Shown piece by piece: positions 20,637 to 31,506 of a stretch of DNA of 64,000 nucleotides. A model generated the notes under the pieces. That model saw only the letters and a program-made list of their open reading frames with translations, was not told where the DNA came from and ran no database searches. How positions within the stretch are numbered: the first letter of the stretch is position 1; every line of letters begins with the position of its first letter. Both the position numbers and the translations under genes were made by a program. Source of the DNA: an uncultured Clostridium sp. (lineage in GTDB: Bacteria > Bacillota > Clostridia > TANB77 > CAG-508); the NCBI GenBank assembly GCA_930989765.1, contig CAKNNA010000002.1, positions 26,000 to 89,999 of the forward strand. The letters run 5' to 3'.

Positions 20637-21204
20637 ATTGCTAAAAAAAGTAAAAATACAAGAATTTAAAGATTTATACAGAAAACATATTGTAAAAGAC
20701 TTTCCAAAAACAGAAAGACCAAATTTAAAAGGATTTAGAAGAAGAATATTAAAAAATAATGAACAAGTATTTATTTTTGAAGAAAACGAAATAAAAAAAG
20801 GATATTGCTTAGCATCAGAAATAGGAGAATATATACTAGTCACATTTTTAGCAGTATATAAAGAAAATAGAGGTCAAGGCATAGGAACAAAAATATTAAA
20901 AGAACTAAAAGAAAAATACGAAAACAAAAAAGGAATTCTACTTGAAGTAGAAAACCCAGATTTTGCAGAAAATGATAAAGAAAAAGAAATACAACTAAAA
21001 AGAATCAAATTTTATGAAAAATCAAAATTTGAAATTGTACCAAACTTAAATATAAAACTATTTTTTGTTAATTTTAAAATTATGATTTATCAAGCACAAA
21101 AACAAAAAATCGAAAAAGAAGAAATTATAGATAGTTTATATAAATACTATCAAAAAAATATAGGGAAAAAAATATTTGAATTTATGCAAGTTGAAACAAA
21201 GTAA
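20629..21204 (+). CDS. GNAT family N-acetyltransferase
   Basis: YILVTFLAVYKENRGQGIGTKILKELKEKY. Confidence 0.8.
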   Translation: MSKLLKKVKIQEFKDLYRKHIVKDFPKTERPNLKGFRRRILKNNEQVFIFEENEIKKGYCLASEIGEYILVTFLAVYKENRGQGIGTKILKELKEKYENKKGILLEVENPDFAENDKEKEIQLKRIKFYEKSKFEIVPNLNIKLFFVNFKIMIYQAQKQKIEKEEIIDSLYKYYQKNIGKKIFEFMQVETK

Positions 21205-21267
21205 AAATATACGAAAAAAGTAAATAAAAAATATTTGACTAAAATACTAGGGATTGTTATAATAGGA

Positions 21268-21292
21268 CTGTGAAAACACAGTTCTTTTTTAA
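21268..21292 (+). terminator. intrinsic terminator
   Basis: gactgtgaaaacacagttctttttt. Confidence 0.7.
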
Positions 21293-21321
21293 AGAAAATA
21301 AAACAAGAAAGGAAAACCAAA

Positions 21322-23505
21322 ATGGATAAAATAATAAATCAAATTGCAGAAGAATTAAATATAAAAGAAAAACAAGTAGAATCAGCAGTAAAACTAATAG
21401 ATGAAGGAAACACAATACCATTTATAGCACGTTACAGAAAAGAAGTAACAGGAGGCCTAAGTGACGAAACTCTAAGAGATCTAGGGGAAAGACTAAACTA
21501 CTTAAGAAACCTAGAAACCAGAAAAGAAGAAATAATAAAATCAATAGATGAGCAAGGAAAACTAACAGACGAAATCTTACAAGCAGTCGCAATAGCAAAA
21601 ACACTAGCAGAAGCAGAAGATATATATAGACCATACAAACAAAAGAAAAAAACAAGAGCAACAGTTGCAAAAGCAAAAGGACTAGAGCCTTTAGCGAATA
21701 TAATATTAGAACAAAAAGAAACAAAACCAATTGAAGAAATTGCAAAAGAGTATATAAATATAGAAAAGCTTTCAGAAGAAGACATAAAAAACAAAGACAA
21801 AGTAGTAAAAACTGCAGAAGAAGCAATCACAGGAGCATTAGACATAATTGCAGAAGACATATCAGACAATGCAAAATACAGAAAAGAAATAAAAAGGCTA
21901 TGCTACAAAGAAGCACAAATAGTAACAAAAGCAAGCAAAGAAGAAGAAAAATCAAACTATGAAATGTACTATGAATACAAAGAGAGAGTAAAATACATAC
22001 CAAGCCACAGAATTCTAGCAATAAACAGAGGAGAAAAAGAAGAATTCTTAAAAGTAAAAATAGAAAAACCAGAAGAAAAAATATTAGAATATATGGAAAA
22101 AGACATAATAAAAGGAGACACCCAATTTACTGAAATGCTAAAAAGCACAATACAAGACAGCTTCAAAAGACTAATAGAGCCATCAATAGACAGAGAAATA
22201 AGGGGAGACCTAACAGAAAGAGCAGAAGACAAAGCAATAAAAGTATTTGGTCAAAACTCAAAACAACTATTACTTGGAGCTCCAATAAAAGGAAAAACAG
22301 TAATGGGGTTTGACCCAGCATACAGAACAGGATGCAAAATAGCAATAATAGACGAAACAGGAAAACTATTAGACTACACAACAGTATACCCAACAGAGCC
22401 ACAAAATGATGTAGAAGGAGCAAAAAAAGAATTACTAAAACTAATAGAAAAAGACAAAGTAGACATGATAGCAATAGGAAATGGAACTGCATCAAGAGAA
22501 TCAGAAATGTTTGTCGCAGATATGATAAAAGAATCACCAAGAACAATACAATATGTAATAGTAAGTGAAGCAGGAGCATCAGTATATTCTGCCTCAAAAC
22601 TTGCAACAGAAGAATACCCAGACATAAATGTATCAATAAGAGGAGCGATATCAATAGCAAGAAGGCTTCAAGACCCACTAGCAGAACTTGTAAAAATAGA
22701 CCCAAAAGCAATTGGAGTTGGACAATACCAACACGATGTAAATCAAAAAAAGCTACAAGAAAGCCTAACAGGAGTTGTAGAAGACAGTGTAAACAAAGTA
22801 GGAGTAGATGTAAACACAGCAACACCATCATTACTTTCATATGTATCAGGAATAAATATGACAATAGCAAAAAACATAGTAAAATATAGAGACGAAAATG
22901 GAAAACTAAAAAACAGAAAACAATTACTAAAAGTCCCAAAATTAGGGAAAGTAGCATTTGAACAATGTGCAGGATTCCTAAGAATCCTAGATGGAGATAA
23001 TCCTTTAGAAATAACCGCAGTACACCCAGAAAGCTATGAACCAACAGAAAAACTACTAAAAAATCTAGGATTTAACAAAGAAGATTTAAAAAGCAAAGAA
23101 AAACTAGCAGATTTAAGAGAAAAACTAAAACAAGTGGATATTAAAAAAACAGCACAAGAACTAGAAATAGGAGAAATGACTTTGCAAGACATAATCTCAG
23201 AACTATCAAAACCAGGAAGAGACCCACGTGAAGACATGCCAAAACCAATTTTAAGACAAGATGTATTAAAACTAGAAGACCTAAAAGAAGGAATGATTTT
23301 AACAGGGACAGTAAGAAATGTAATAGACTTCGGAGCATTTGTAGATATAGGAGTAAAACATGATGGGCTAGTCCATATTTCAGAAATGAGTGATAAATTT
23401 ATAAAAAATCCATCAGATGTAGTTTCAGTAGGGGATATTGTCAAGGTAAAAGTTATAAAAATTGATAAAGAAAGACAAAAAGTAGGACTTTCTATGAAAG
23501 TATAG
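21322..23505 (+). CDS. tex: Tex-like transcription accessory protein (S1 domain)
   Basis: PFIARYRKEVTGGLSDE, GFDPAYRTGCK, IGVGQYQHDVNQ, C-terminal S1 domain. Confidence 0.93.
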   Translation: MDKIINQIAEELNIKEKQVESAVKLIDEGNTIPFIARYRKEVTGGLSDETLRDLGERLNYLRNLETRKEEIIKSIDEQGKLTDEILQAVAIAKTLAEAEDIYRPYKQKKKTRATVAKAKGLEPLANIILEQKETKPIEEIAKEYINIEKLSEEDIKNKDKVVKTAEEAITGALDIIAEDISDNAKYRKEIKRLCYKEAQIVTKASKEEEKSNYEMYYEYKERVKYIPSHRILAINRGEKEEFLKVKIEKPEEKILEYMEKDIIKGDTQFTEMLKSTIQDSFKRLIEPSIDREIRGDLTERAEDKAIKVFGQNSKQLLLGAPIKGKTVMGFDPAYRTGCKIAIIDETGKLLDYTTVYPTEPQNDVEGAKKELLKLIEKDKVDMIAIGNGTASRESEMFVADMIKESPRTIQYVIVSEAGASVYSASKLATEEYPDINVSIRGAISIARRLQDPLAELVKIDPKAIGVGQYQHDVNQKKLQESLTGVVEDSVNKVGVDVNTATPSLLSYVSGINMTIAKNIVKYRDENGKLKNRKQLLKVPKLGKVAFEQCAGFLRILDGDNPLEITAVHPESYEPTEKLLKNLGFNKEDLKSKEKLADLREKLKQVDIKKTAQELEIGEMTLQDIISELSKPGRDPREDMPKPILRQDVLKLEDLKEGMILTGTVRNVIDFGAFVDIGVKHDGLVHISEMSDKFIKNPSDVVSVGDIVKVKVIKIDKERQKVGLSMKV

Positions 23506-23557
23506 ACATTACCGTTCCCACTAGCACTTTAGTAAATTAATTATTATATTAATAAAA

Positions 23558-23600
23558 AAAAACAAATGATACATATAAAAAAGAATCATTTGTTTTTTTA
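23558..23600. terminator. bidirectional hairpin terminator
   Basis: aaaacaaatgat..atcatttgttttttt. Confidence 0.7.
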
Positions 23601-23620
23601 AATTTGTTTTTTTTAATATA

Positions 23621-24682
23621 TTAATATTTCTTTTGAATTTCCTCAATCTCATCAAAATGATTTTCTAAAATGTCAATAAAAACATCATCAATACTAGGAT
23701 CAAACTGAGTACCTCTACCCCTCATAAATTCAGATAATATTTTTTCTTTTGGTAAAGAATCACGATAAGCCCTACGAGAAGACATAGCATCAAAACTATC
23801 TGCAATAGAAGCAATACGAGCTAAATAAGGAATATCTTCTCCAACAAGCCCACTTGGATAGCCTCTTCCATCATATCTTTCATGATGATGTTCAACTATT
23901 GGCAAAATATCTTTAAAAATAGTTGCATTAGAAAGAATATGTACACCAATATTTGGATGTTGTTTTATTTGAGAATATTCATCATCAGTTAGTTTGTCTG
24001 CCTTTTGCAAAATACTATCAGGCACACCAATTTTTCCAATATCATGAAATAAACCACCAATTCTTAAAGTATTTAAATCCTGCTCAGATAAACCTAACTT
24101 TTTACCAATTAAAACAGAAATTTCTGAGACCCTATCAGAATGACCCCTTGTATAAATATCTTTTGCCTCTATAGTATATCTCAAAGTCTCAATAGACTCT
24201 AAATAAGCATGTTCTAATTTTTCATATGTATCAGTTAATTGACTATTAATTTTTCTAATTTGATTCATTTGTTCAATTGATTTAATACCAGATTCAATCA
24301 AAAGTAACAATTGATCAAACTTATCACTTTTCTCACAATAACCTTGAATATCTAATCTTTTAATAGTTTCAAGTGGAGGAGCCAAATCTTTATGCCCTGT
24401 TAGTAATAAAATATATAAATCTTTATTAAATTTACGAATCTCTTCTACGACCTGATCCCCATGGAATGGAGTCATAATAAAGTCTAGAATCATCAAGTCA
24501 AAATGCTGCTTTTTTACAAGCTCAATTGCTTTCATAGGGTCAGTAACACCTGTAAAGTTATAACCTGAACGTTTTAAGAAAATTGATAAAGAATCAACAA
24601 TTCCTTCTTCATCATCGACAGCTATAATGTTATATTTAGCATTTTCGACATTTTCTGACATATTTTGAACGCCCTTTCTCAT
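23621..24682 (-). CDS. response regulator with HD-GYP domain
   Basis: receiver VDDEEGIV...LILDFIMTP; HDIGKIG...HHERYDGRGYPSGL. Confidence 0.92.
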   Translation of the reverse strand: MRKGVQNMSENVENAKYNIIAVDDEEGIVDSLSIFLKRSGYNFTGVTDPMKAIELVKKQHFDLMILDFIMTPFHGDQVVEEIRKFNKDLYILLLTGHKDLAPPLETIKRLDIQGYCEKSDKFDQLLLLIESGIKSIEQMNQIRKINSQLTDTYEKLEHAYLESIETLRYTIEAKDIYTRGHSDRVSEISVLIGKKLGLSEQDLNTLRIGGLFHDIGKIGVPDSILQKADKLTDDEYSQIKQHPNIGVHILSNATIFKDILPIVEHHHERYDGRGYPSGLVGEDIPYLARIASIADSFDAMSSRRAYRDSLPKEKILSEFMRGRGTQFDPSIDDVFIDILENHFDEIEEIQKKY

Positions 24683-24798
24683 AATCTGACCTCCATTATT
24701 AAATTTATAGTTATTATATAGATAAGTTCAACAAAAATCAAGTATTTTCGACAATTTTTATTGTCCATTTGGGTATCCATTTGGGGACGTCCATTTGT

Positions 24799-24895
24799 GT
24801 CCATTTGGGGACAGTTACATTTTGGACATTTTGCCAAAAACTGTTAATAACAAATTCTAACAAAATGTCCAAAATGTAACTGTCCCCAAATGGAC
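24799..24895. repeat. 35-bp inverted repeat (gtccatttggggacagttacattttggacattttg)
   Basis: arms 24799-24833 and 24861-24895. Confidence 0.85.
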
Positions 24896-24896
24896 A

Positions 24897-26948
24897 TTAA
24901 TTATTAATCAAAGGTATAATAATATAAAATGTTGTTCCTTCACCTTTTTTACTATCAAATTTAATATCACCACCAAAGTGAGCCTTTATAGTAGAATATG
25001 ACATATATAAACCTAAACCAGTGCCATTTTTACCTTTTGTTGTAACCATCTCACTAAATAGCTTTGATTTTACATTTTCATCAAGTCCTGTTGCATAATC
25101 TCTAACCACAATTATTAAATTATTATTTTCATCTTTAGAAACTGATAAATCAATATTTTGCTCTGTTTTACCTTCATAAGCTTGAATAGAATTAGAAATC
25201 ATATTATTTATAACTTGTACTAAACTATTTATATCACCATGTAATATTGTATGATTATCTACATTAATAGAAACATTCAAATATATTAAAGCATTTTTTA
25301 ATTCATGTTTCATTAAAATATTAACTCTTTTAATTAATTCTTCTATATCAAAGGTAATATTATCAGCTTCAGAAAGTGTTACTGCTTGTCCTTTTACGGC
25401 TGTTATAACATCAGACATATAACTTGTATAATCTTTAACCTTTTCAAGCCAAGAGTCCATATCTTTTGCAATTTCATGATGGTCAGTAGAAGTTACTTGA
25501 GGATCATCAATAGAAGAATCATATTCAGAAACTAAATCCTTTAAACCTTCAACAGCACCAGAAATAGACATTATAGGAGTTTTTAAGTTATGTGCTATTC
25601 CACCAATTAATTGACCAAGGGAAGCCAAGCGTTCTTTTTCCATAAGCATACTCTGGTTTTCATGAATTTTTTCTATATTTTTAATAGTTAATTCTTGAAT
25701 TTTATTGTAATAATATGATAAGTCACCAAATTCATCATTAGAAACGATAGGTAATATTCTATTTTTATCTTGTGATTCTGCATCTAGAATATCTTTTAAA
25801 CTTGCAGTTGTCTTAATTAAATTATTTGATATATTTCTAGACCAAATATATAATAATATAGAATATACTACTAAAATTATAAGTATCAATTCAAAATAAT
25901 AAATAAGTAATTCAGAATCTATAACAGGATATTTAAAACCAAAATACCAAGTATTGCCTTGAGAATCTTTCATATCAACAGTATAAAGTTGTTCATCTAC
26001 ACCAAAAGCTTCGTAAAGAATACCACCTGTTTTTTCATAAAAGAAATCCCTATATTTCAAAACAAAATCACTTATAGATCCATTAGGATTAGAAACATAT
26101 ATTTCTTCATCATTTGGAGTTATTATAAAATAATAATCAGAACTTGATTGTAAAGGAATTGAAGATAAAATGTCTTTTAATCCTTCAAGAGAAACATCTT
26201 CAGTATCAATTTTTGCCATTTCTATATAAGCCTTGTAGTAATTAGCAGTTGCAAAACCCTCTTGTTGTACAGCCTTTGAATATCCAATTAAAGAAATTAC
26301 AATTAAAATAACAGTAATAAATGGAATCATCTGAAATAGCAAATTTTGAGAATTTGTTATACGATATCCAATATTTTTTTCATATGTTTTGCAAACATCA
26401 TAAGTAGATAATATAACACTATAAAGCATTTTTTGAGTTCCTATTAATAAAATCATAGAAATAATAGAAGCTATAACTATAATCATTAAAGTAAACTTCA
26501 ATATAGCAAAAGACGAAACAAGCATAATAAAATTAAATAAAATACCAATTGCAATTATTAAAATCATTTGTACAAAAAATACTTTATATGGAATATTTAT
26601 ACAATCTCTTCTAACATCTCTAATTTCAGAATATGATATTTTTTTATTTGAGTAATATTTTTGTAGATACTTAAAAATCCTTTTCATTAAAACAAAAAAT
26701 GATAAAGTATGTAAAAATACACACAATACATAAGCAATCATATATTGCTGAATATGTGTAAGTTCAGGCAACTCTTTTTGAAAAGCAATTGTCTCTGAAT
26801 AAGGCGGAAAGTTTTGAACAAGAGGCATTATATAATACACCAAACATACGGCAACAGCATCTACAACTAAAACCATTAGTAAAAACTTAAGTTTAAAATT
26901 TGTTACTTTCTTTTTTACATTATTTGTTTCTTTAACCAAGTTTAACAT
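24897..26948 (-). CDS. membrane sensor histidine kinase
   Basis: multiple TMs, HAMP-like, GQLIGGIAHNLKTPIMSI H-box, NMISNSIQAYEG N-box, GTGLGLYMS. Confidence 0.92.
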   Translation of the reverse strand: MLNLVKETNNVKKKVTNFKLKFLLMVLVVDAVAVCLVYYIMPLVQNFPPYSETIAFQKELPELTHIQQYMIAYVLCVFLHTLSFFVLMKRIFKYLQKYYSNKKISYSEIRDVRRDCINIPYKVFFVQMILIIAIGILFNFIMLVSSFAILKFTLMIIVIASIISMILLIGTQKMLYSVILSTYDVCKTYEKNIGYRITNSQNLLFQMIPFITVILIVISLIGYSKAVQQEGFATANYYKAYIEMAKIDTEDVSLEGLKDILSSIPLQSSSDYYFIITPNDEEIYVSNPNGSISDFVLKYRDFFYEKTGGILYEAFGVDEQLYTVDMKDSQGNTWYFGFKYPVIDSELLIYYFELILIILVVYSILLYIWSRNISNNLIKTTASLKDILDAESQDKNRILPIVSNDEFGDLSYYYNKIQELTIKNIEKIHENQSMLMEKERLASLGQLIGGIAHNLKTPIMSISGAVEGLKDLVSEYDSSIDDPQVTSTDHHEIAKDMDSWLEKVKDYTSYMSDVITAVKGQAVTLSEADNITFDIEELIKRVNILMKHELKNALIYLNVSINVDNHTILHGDINSLVQVINNMISNSIQAYEGKTEQNIDLSVSKDENNNLIIVVRDYATGLDENVKSKLFSEMVTTKGKNGTGLGLYMSYSTIKAHFGGDIKFDSKKGEGTTFYIIIPLINN

Positions 26949-26961
26949 CTCCTTTGTAATT

Positions 26962-29900
26962 TTAAAATTTATCTCTTAATAAGTTTAATATAAATTTAAT
27001 ATATTCTATATCAATAGGTTTCCAATGTAAACCAATAGAATTTAAATTAGACACAGTTCTGTCTAAGGAAAAACTATTTAAATTACTTGCAAGTAAATAT
27101 TCCTTAGTATATTCATTTGTATATTTACCTAAAGCCTGCATAAAATTATCCTCATCAACACATTTAATAGAAATTCCAAGCTCTAAGAGTAATTTCTTAA
27201 AATCAGAAAAAGTAAACATATTAGAATTAGCAATATGATAAATAGTATAGTTTAAATTTTCTTTAAGTAAAGCAAAAACAAAATCAGAGCATTCATCAAC
27301 AGGACTAAGTTCTAAAGGCATAGACATAAAGTCAAATGGAATTATGCCATAATCCACAATAAATTTTAAGGCAGATAAAAATACATTTTGTTTTGCATTT
27401 TTTTGGAATACACCATCTTTAAGTCTAGGCATAATATTACCAACTCTAAAAATATTAGCATTTAAGCCAGATTTTTGTATAGCACATAAAATGTTTTTCT
27501 CAGCTTCAAATTTACTAATTAAATAAGGATTATTATCTAAATTTTGATGTATATATAAACTATCTTCATCAAATATATTTTCATTAATAGCATTTCCCTT
27601 AAAACCAACAATTGAAAGGGTAGAAATATGTGCCAAAGAAATCTTATCAGAACAAAACTTTATAAGATTATCAACACTTTCTACATTATCTTTTCTAATT
27701 TGAGTAGGTTTTACAAAATGGCGAACATTAGCAGCTGAGTTAATAACTGCGGTTACTTCACTTTTTATATGTTCATAAGTAGAAATATCTAATCCTAAAT
27801 ATTCTTTAGTTATATCACCATTTAAAATAGTAACTTTTTCTTTAATTAAATCTATTAAATTAGAATCAGATGAAAAATAAAATTTTATCATTGAAGCTAA
27901 ACGTTTATCACCTGACAAATTAATTTTATTACGTATAACACAATATATTTTTTTTGTATCTTTATTTAAAAGCAAATTTTTCAAAAGATGAATACCCAAA
28001 TATCCAGTAACACCAGTAATTAAAACACATTCTAAAGAAAATGGTTTGGTATCGTTTTTAATTACTGCATCTGAAATATGAGATAAATCTAACTTTAGTA
28101 AAGTTGCAGAATTTTTATTATCAATAAAATAAGCTAAATCCTTAATATTAGAATTATTATAAATATCTTGTATAGTTATTGGATATTGATTTAAGCTACT
28201 ATAAAAACTAGTCAAAGCTAAAGAATCTATGCCTAAATCATCTATAAAATCATCAGTTACAGAAATAGTTTCTAAATTAACAAATTTTTTCAAAATTGAT
28301 AATATATTTTTTTCTGTTTTTGTAGTAGGAGCAACAATAGTGTCCATAGAATGTGAAATATAATCTTTAGCATATTCTAATAATTTTTTTCTGTCAATTT
28401 TACCAGAAGAATTTCTAGGGAAATTTTTTAATTCTATAATCTTTTTAGGTCTCATATAAAAAGATATATTATTATTTATATAATTCTTGACATTGTATAA
28501 ATTAATATTCTTCTCTTTTTTTACAATAAAAAGTACAATAATTTTTGTATTTTTAAATGGTACAGCAATTGGATAAGTATCAAAATTATCTCCAAGTAAA
28601 TTTTGAATTTTATTTTCTACCTCATTTAATGCAACAAGATAGCCACCATTTACTTTAACAACATCATCATCTCTTCCTAAAAATTCAATTTCACCATTAA
28701 AGTTAATTTTTGCTAAATCGCCAGTCCTATAAGCATGAACATCTTTATTAACAAAAGGATGAAAAATTCGAACAAATTTTTTAGTTGTCTGTTCAGGTAA
28801 ATTCAAATAACCTTTTGCAATATTTGTTATAGAATTATCATCTTCGTATATTATAAGCTCACCTTTAACATTAGGAGGCAATATTTCAAAATTTGAATTT
28901 ACAACAGCAAGCCTAGCACCATAAATTGGTCTACCTATAGAAGTATAATTATTAGAAACTTCATTAGTAGTAATCATCTTACAAGTTGTAAACATAGTAG
29001 CCTCTGTAGGACCATATAAATTCAAAATTTTTAAATTAGGGTAAGCATTAAGTAAACTAGAAATAGTATTTGGCTTTAATGTTTCTCCTCCAGAACCTAA
29101 AATACGCAAACTAGATAAATTTGCTATACCACGCATATTTTCTAAAGCTATATGTTCAAGCCATTTTGGAATTAAAAATGAGCGAGTTACTTTATGTTTT
29201 TCTATTATTTCTAATACTTTCATTGGATTTAATTCATCATGTTTTTCAACTAAAACAAGTTTTCCACCAAAAAGTAAAGCAGTATATATATCAATTCCAG
29301 AAGCATCAAATGAATATTTTAATAAAGACATTGATACATCTTGAGAACTTGCATGAAGAATAGGGTCTTTACTAATAGAATACATTAATGAACATATATT
29401 TTTATGCATTACCATAGTACCCTTTGGGTTTCCAGTTGAGCCAGAAGTATAAATTATATAAGCTACATCTTCTGGTAAAATATTTATAGCAGTATTAATT
29501 GTTTCTGACAAATTAATAACATCTAAATTATAAATTGGAATAGAAACATCTATACAAGTACTAACACTAGAATTTGTCAAAATACAAAAAGGGTTACAAT
29601 CTGATAATATATATTTAATTCTGCTTTCATTTTCATCAGGTAATATTGGAACATAACATCCACCAGCCTGCATTACAGCAAACATAGATACTATCATATC
29701 AATACTTTTATCAAAGAACAAAGCAACAGGAGAGCCTTTTTTAATGCCTTTTTGTATCAAGAAATTAGCAAGCCTATTAATTTTTTTTGCTAAGTCTTCA
29801 TAAGTAATGGAATTATTACCACAAACAATTGCCGTATTATCAGGAAATTTGCAAGCCATTTTAGAAAACATATCTATAACAGAAAAATTGCAATTTGGTA

Positions 29901-31227
29901 AAGTACCAAAATTAAACAAATTATTAAAATAAGGCTTAACAAATTCTGGCAATAAATTTAATTGTTTTAAAGCTACTGTTCCAGATAAAACTTGATTAAT
30001 TATATGAAAAATTATTTCATTCATTTGAATTATATCCTCTTTTGAAAAACAAGAAGTCCAATAATCATAAGAAAGTAATCTTTCATGATTTGGAAGAGTT
30101 AGATGAATAGTAAGAGGATTATTTTGTGTATTTAAAAAATACCAACAAAAATCTCCGGTGTCACCATTTGGCATTTTATATTCTAGTTCATTCACTTGGT
30201 ATGAAAATCCTATTTCATACAAATTTGAATTATCATTTGAAGAATTATTATAAAAAGATTGTATTTTATGATAAGGAAAGTGACAATGTTTATAAATAGA
30301 AAAATTAGAAGATGCAATATTCTTACATAATTCTACAAAGCTAGAACACTCTGCTACATTAATATTTAATGGAAGAGTAGAGACAAAAAGACCAGCACAC
30401 TCCATTTCTCCATATTTTTTTTGACGATTTAAAAAAGGAGTGCCAAAAACTAAAGAATCCCTACTATATATCTTAGAAAAATATATAGCAAAAATTGCTA
30501 AAAAGAAAGTATATTCTGTTATCCCATTAGAGTTACAGAAAGTATCTATTCCAGCAGAAATATTTTTTGGAATAGAAAAATTTAATCTATTTGAATTTTT
30601 ATTAAAAACATTATATGAAGAAAAAATTTTATTTGAATTTATGTAAGAAACATAATCTTCCCAAAATTTAGAGTCAAGCATATAATGTTTACTATTTAAA
30701 TAATCATGTTCACGGTTAATAAAATCTAAATATGCAGGTTTAGTATAATTATCTAAAGATTCACCATTTAGTAATTTAGTATAAATCTCTTTTATTTGTT
30801 CTGATACCTTAGTCATACTCCAACCATCTGCGATTATATGGTGAGTTTTATAAAAGATATATGTATATTTTGGAGTCAGTACAATTGAAAAAGAAACTAA
30901 TAAATCAAATGATAAAGGTAATCTTTTATAATATTCTACATATTCTGAAATATCTTCTGAGTCAAATTTTTTAACCTCAAAAGTTCTTTCTGGAATTTCA
31001 GAATAATATTGGAAAAAATCAGAGCCTTTTTTTTCAAAGTGCAATTTAAAAACATCATTTTTTTGAAGAATAATGTTTAAAGTTTTTTGTAATAAATCAG
31101 TGTCTAAGTTACCTTTTAATCTTAAAGTTGCAAAAATATGAGTTACTGCTTCATTTTCAGAGCTTACATTTTGTAATTCTATAATATTCTTTTGTGGATT
31201 TGTTAAATTATAAAGAACCTTTTTCAT
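26962..31227 (-). CDS. single-module NRPS with terminal thioester reductase (C-A-T-R)
   Basis: HHIIADGWSM (C), YIIYTSGSTGNPKGTM (A), LGIDSLALTSF (T), VLITGVTGYLGIHLL (R). Confidence 0.93.
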   Translation of the reverse strand: MKKVLYNLTNPQKNIIELQNVSSENEAVTHIFATLRLKGNLDTDLLQKTLNIILQKNDVFKLHFEKKGSDFFQYYSEIPERTFEVKKFDSEDISEYVEYYKRLPLSFDLLVSFSIVLTPKYTYIFYKTHHIIADGWSMTKVSEQIKEIYTKLLNGESLDNYTKPAYLDFINREHDYLNSKHYMLDSKFWEDYVSYINSNKIFSSYNVFNKNSNRLNFSIPKNISAGIDTFCNSNGITEYTFFLAIFAIYFSKIYSRDSLVFGTPFLNRQKKYGEMECAGLFVSTLPLNINVAECSSFVELCKNIASSNFSIYKHCHFPYHKIQSFYNNSSNDNSNLYEIGFSYQVNELEYKMPNGDTGDFCWYFLNTQNNPLTIHLTLPNHERLLSYDYWTSCFSKEDIIQMNEIIFHIINQVLSGTVALKQLNLLPEFVKPYFNNLFNFGTLPNCNFSVIDMFSKMACKFPDNTAIVCGNNSITYEDLAKKINRLANFLIQKGIKKGSPVALFFDKSIDMIVSMFAVMQAGGCYVPILPDENESRIKYILSDCNPFCILTNSSVSTCIDVSIPIYNLDVINLSETINTAINILPEDVAYIIYTSGSTGNPKGTMVMHKNICSLMYSISKDPILHASSQDVSMSLLKYSFDASGIDIYTALLFGGKLVLVEKHDELNPMKVLEIIEKHKVTRSFLIPKWLEHIALENMRGIANLSSLRILGSGGETLKPNTISSLLNAYPNLKILNLYGPTEATMFTTCKMITTNEVSNNYTSIGRPIYGARLAVVNSNFEILPPNVKGELIIYEDDNSITNIAKGYLNLPEQTTKKFVRIFHPFVNKDVHAYRTGDLAKINFNGEIEFLGRDDDVVKVNGGYLVALNEVENKIQNLLGDNFDTYPIAVPFKNTKIIVLFIVKKEKNINLYNVKNYINNNISFYMRPKKIIELKNFPRNSSGKIDRKKLLEYAKDYISHSMDTIVAPTTKTEKNILSILKKFVNLETISVTDDFIDDLGIDSLALTSFYSSLNQYPITIQDIYNNSNIKDLAYFIDNKNSATLLKLDLSHISDAVIKNDTKPFSLECVLITGVTGYLGIHLLKNLLLNKDTKKIYCVIRNKINLSGDKRLASMIKFYFSSDSNLIDLIKEKVTILNGDITKEYLGLDISTYEHIKSEVTAVINSAANVRHFVKPTQIRKDNVESVDNLIKFCSDKISLAHISTLSIVGFKGNAINENIFDEDSLYIHQNLDNNPYLISKFEAEKNILCAIQKSGLNANIFRVGNIMPRLKDGVFQKNAKQNVFLSALKFIVDYGIIPFDFMSMPLELSPVDECSDFVFALLKENLNYTIYHIANSNMFTFSDFKKLLLELGISIKCVDEDNFMQALGKYTNEYTKEYLLASNLNSFSLDRTVSNLNSIGLHWKPIDIEYIKFILNLLRDKF

Positions 31228-31506
31228 GTTTTTTACCTCTCTAGATTAAAATTTTATTAAAAATATTATACATTGTAAATAAGAAAAAATCAATTTTTTT
31301 AGGGAAAAATAAAAAAATTTGGAAATCTTTGTTGTAAATTGGAAGTTAATATTATAAAATAGGAAAAAAAGGTTACTATTTAAGCCAAAACAGATTATTA
31401 AAATTAAGTAAAGACTATAACTTAGAAAATAAAAAAACATTTTATATATTTCATATTTGCCAAAAAAAGTTTAAATGGTAACCAAAAAAAGAAAGAAGGA
31501 AAAAAG

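Noticed and set aside
22163-23044. Long antisense ORFs (e.g. 22163-23044, 21422-21826, 51081-51458, 52026-52136) with Leu/Ile/Phe-rich translations
   Set aside because: Shadow ORFs opposite confident A-rich coding genes (tex, dockerin proteins); no RBS or domain signal.
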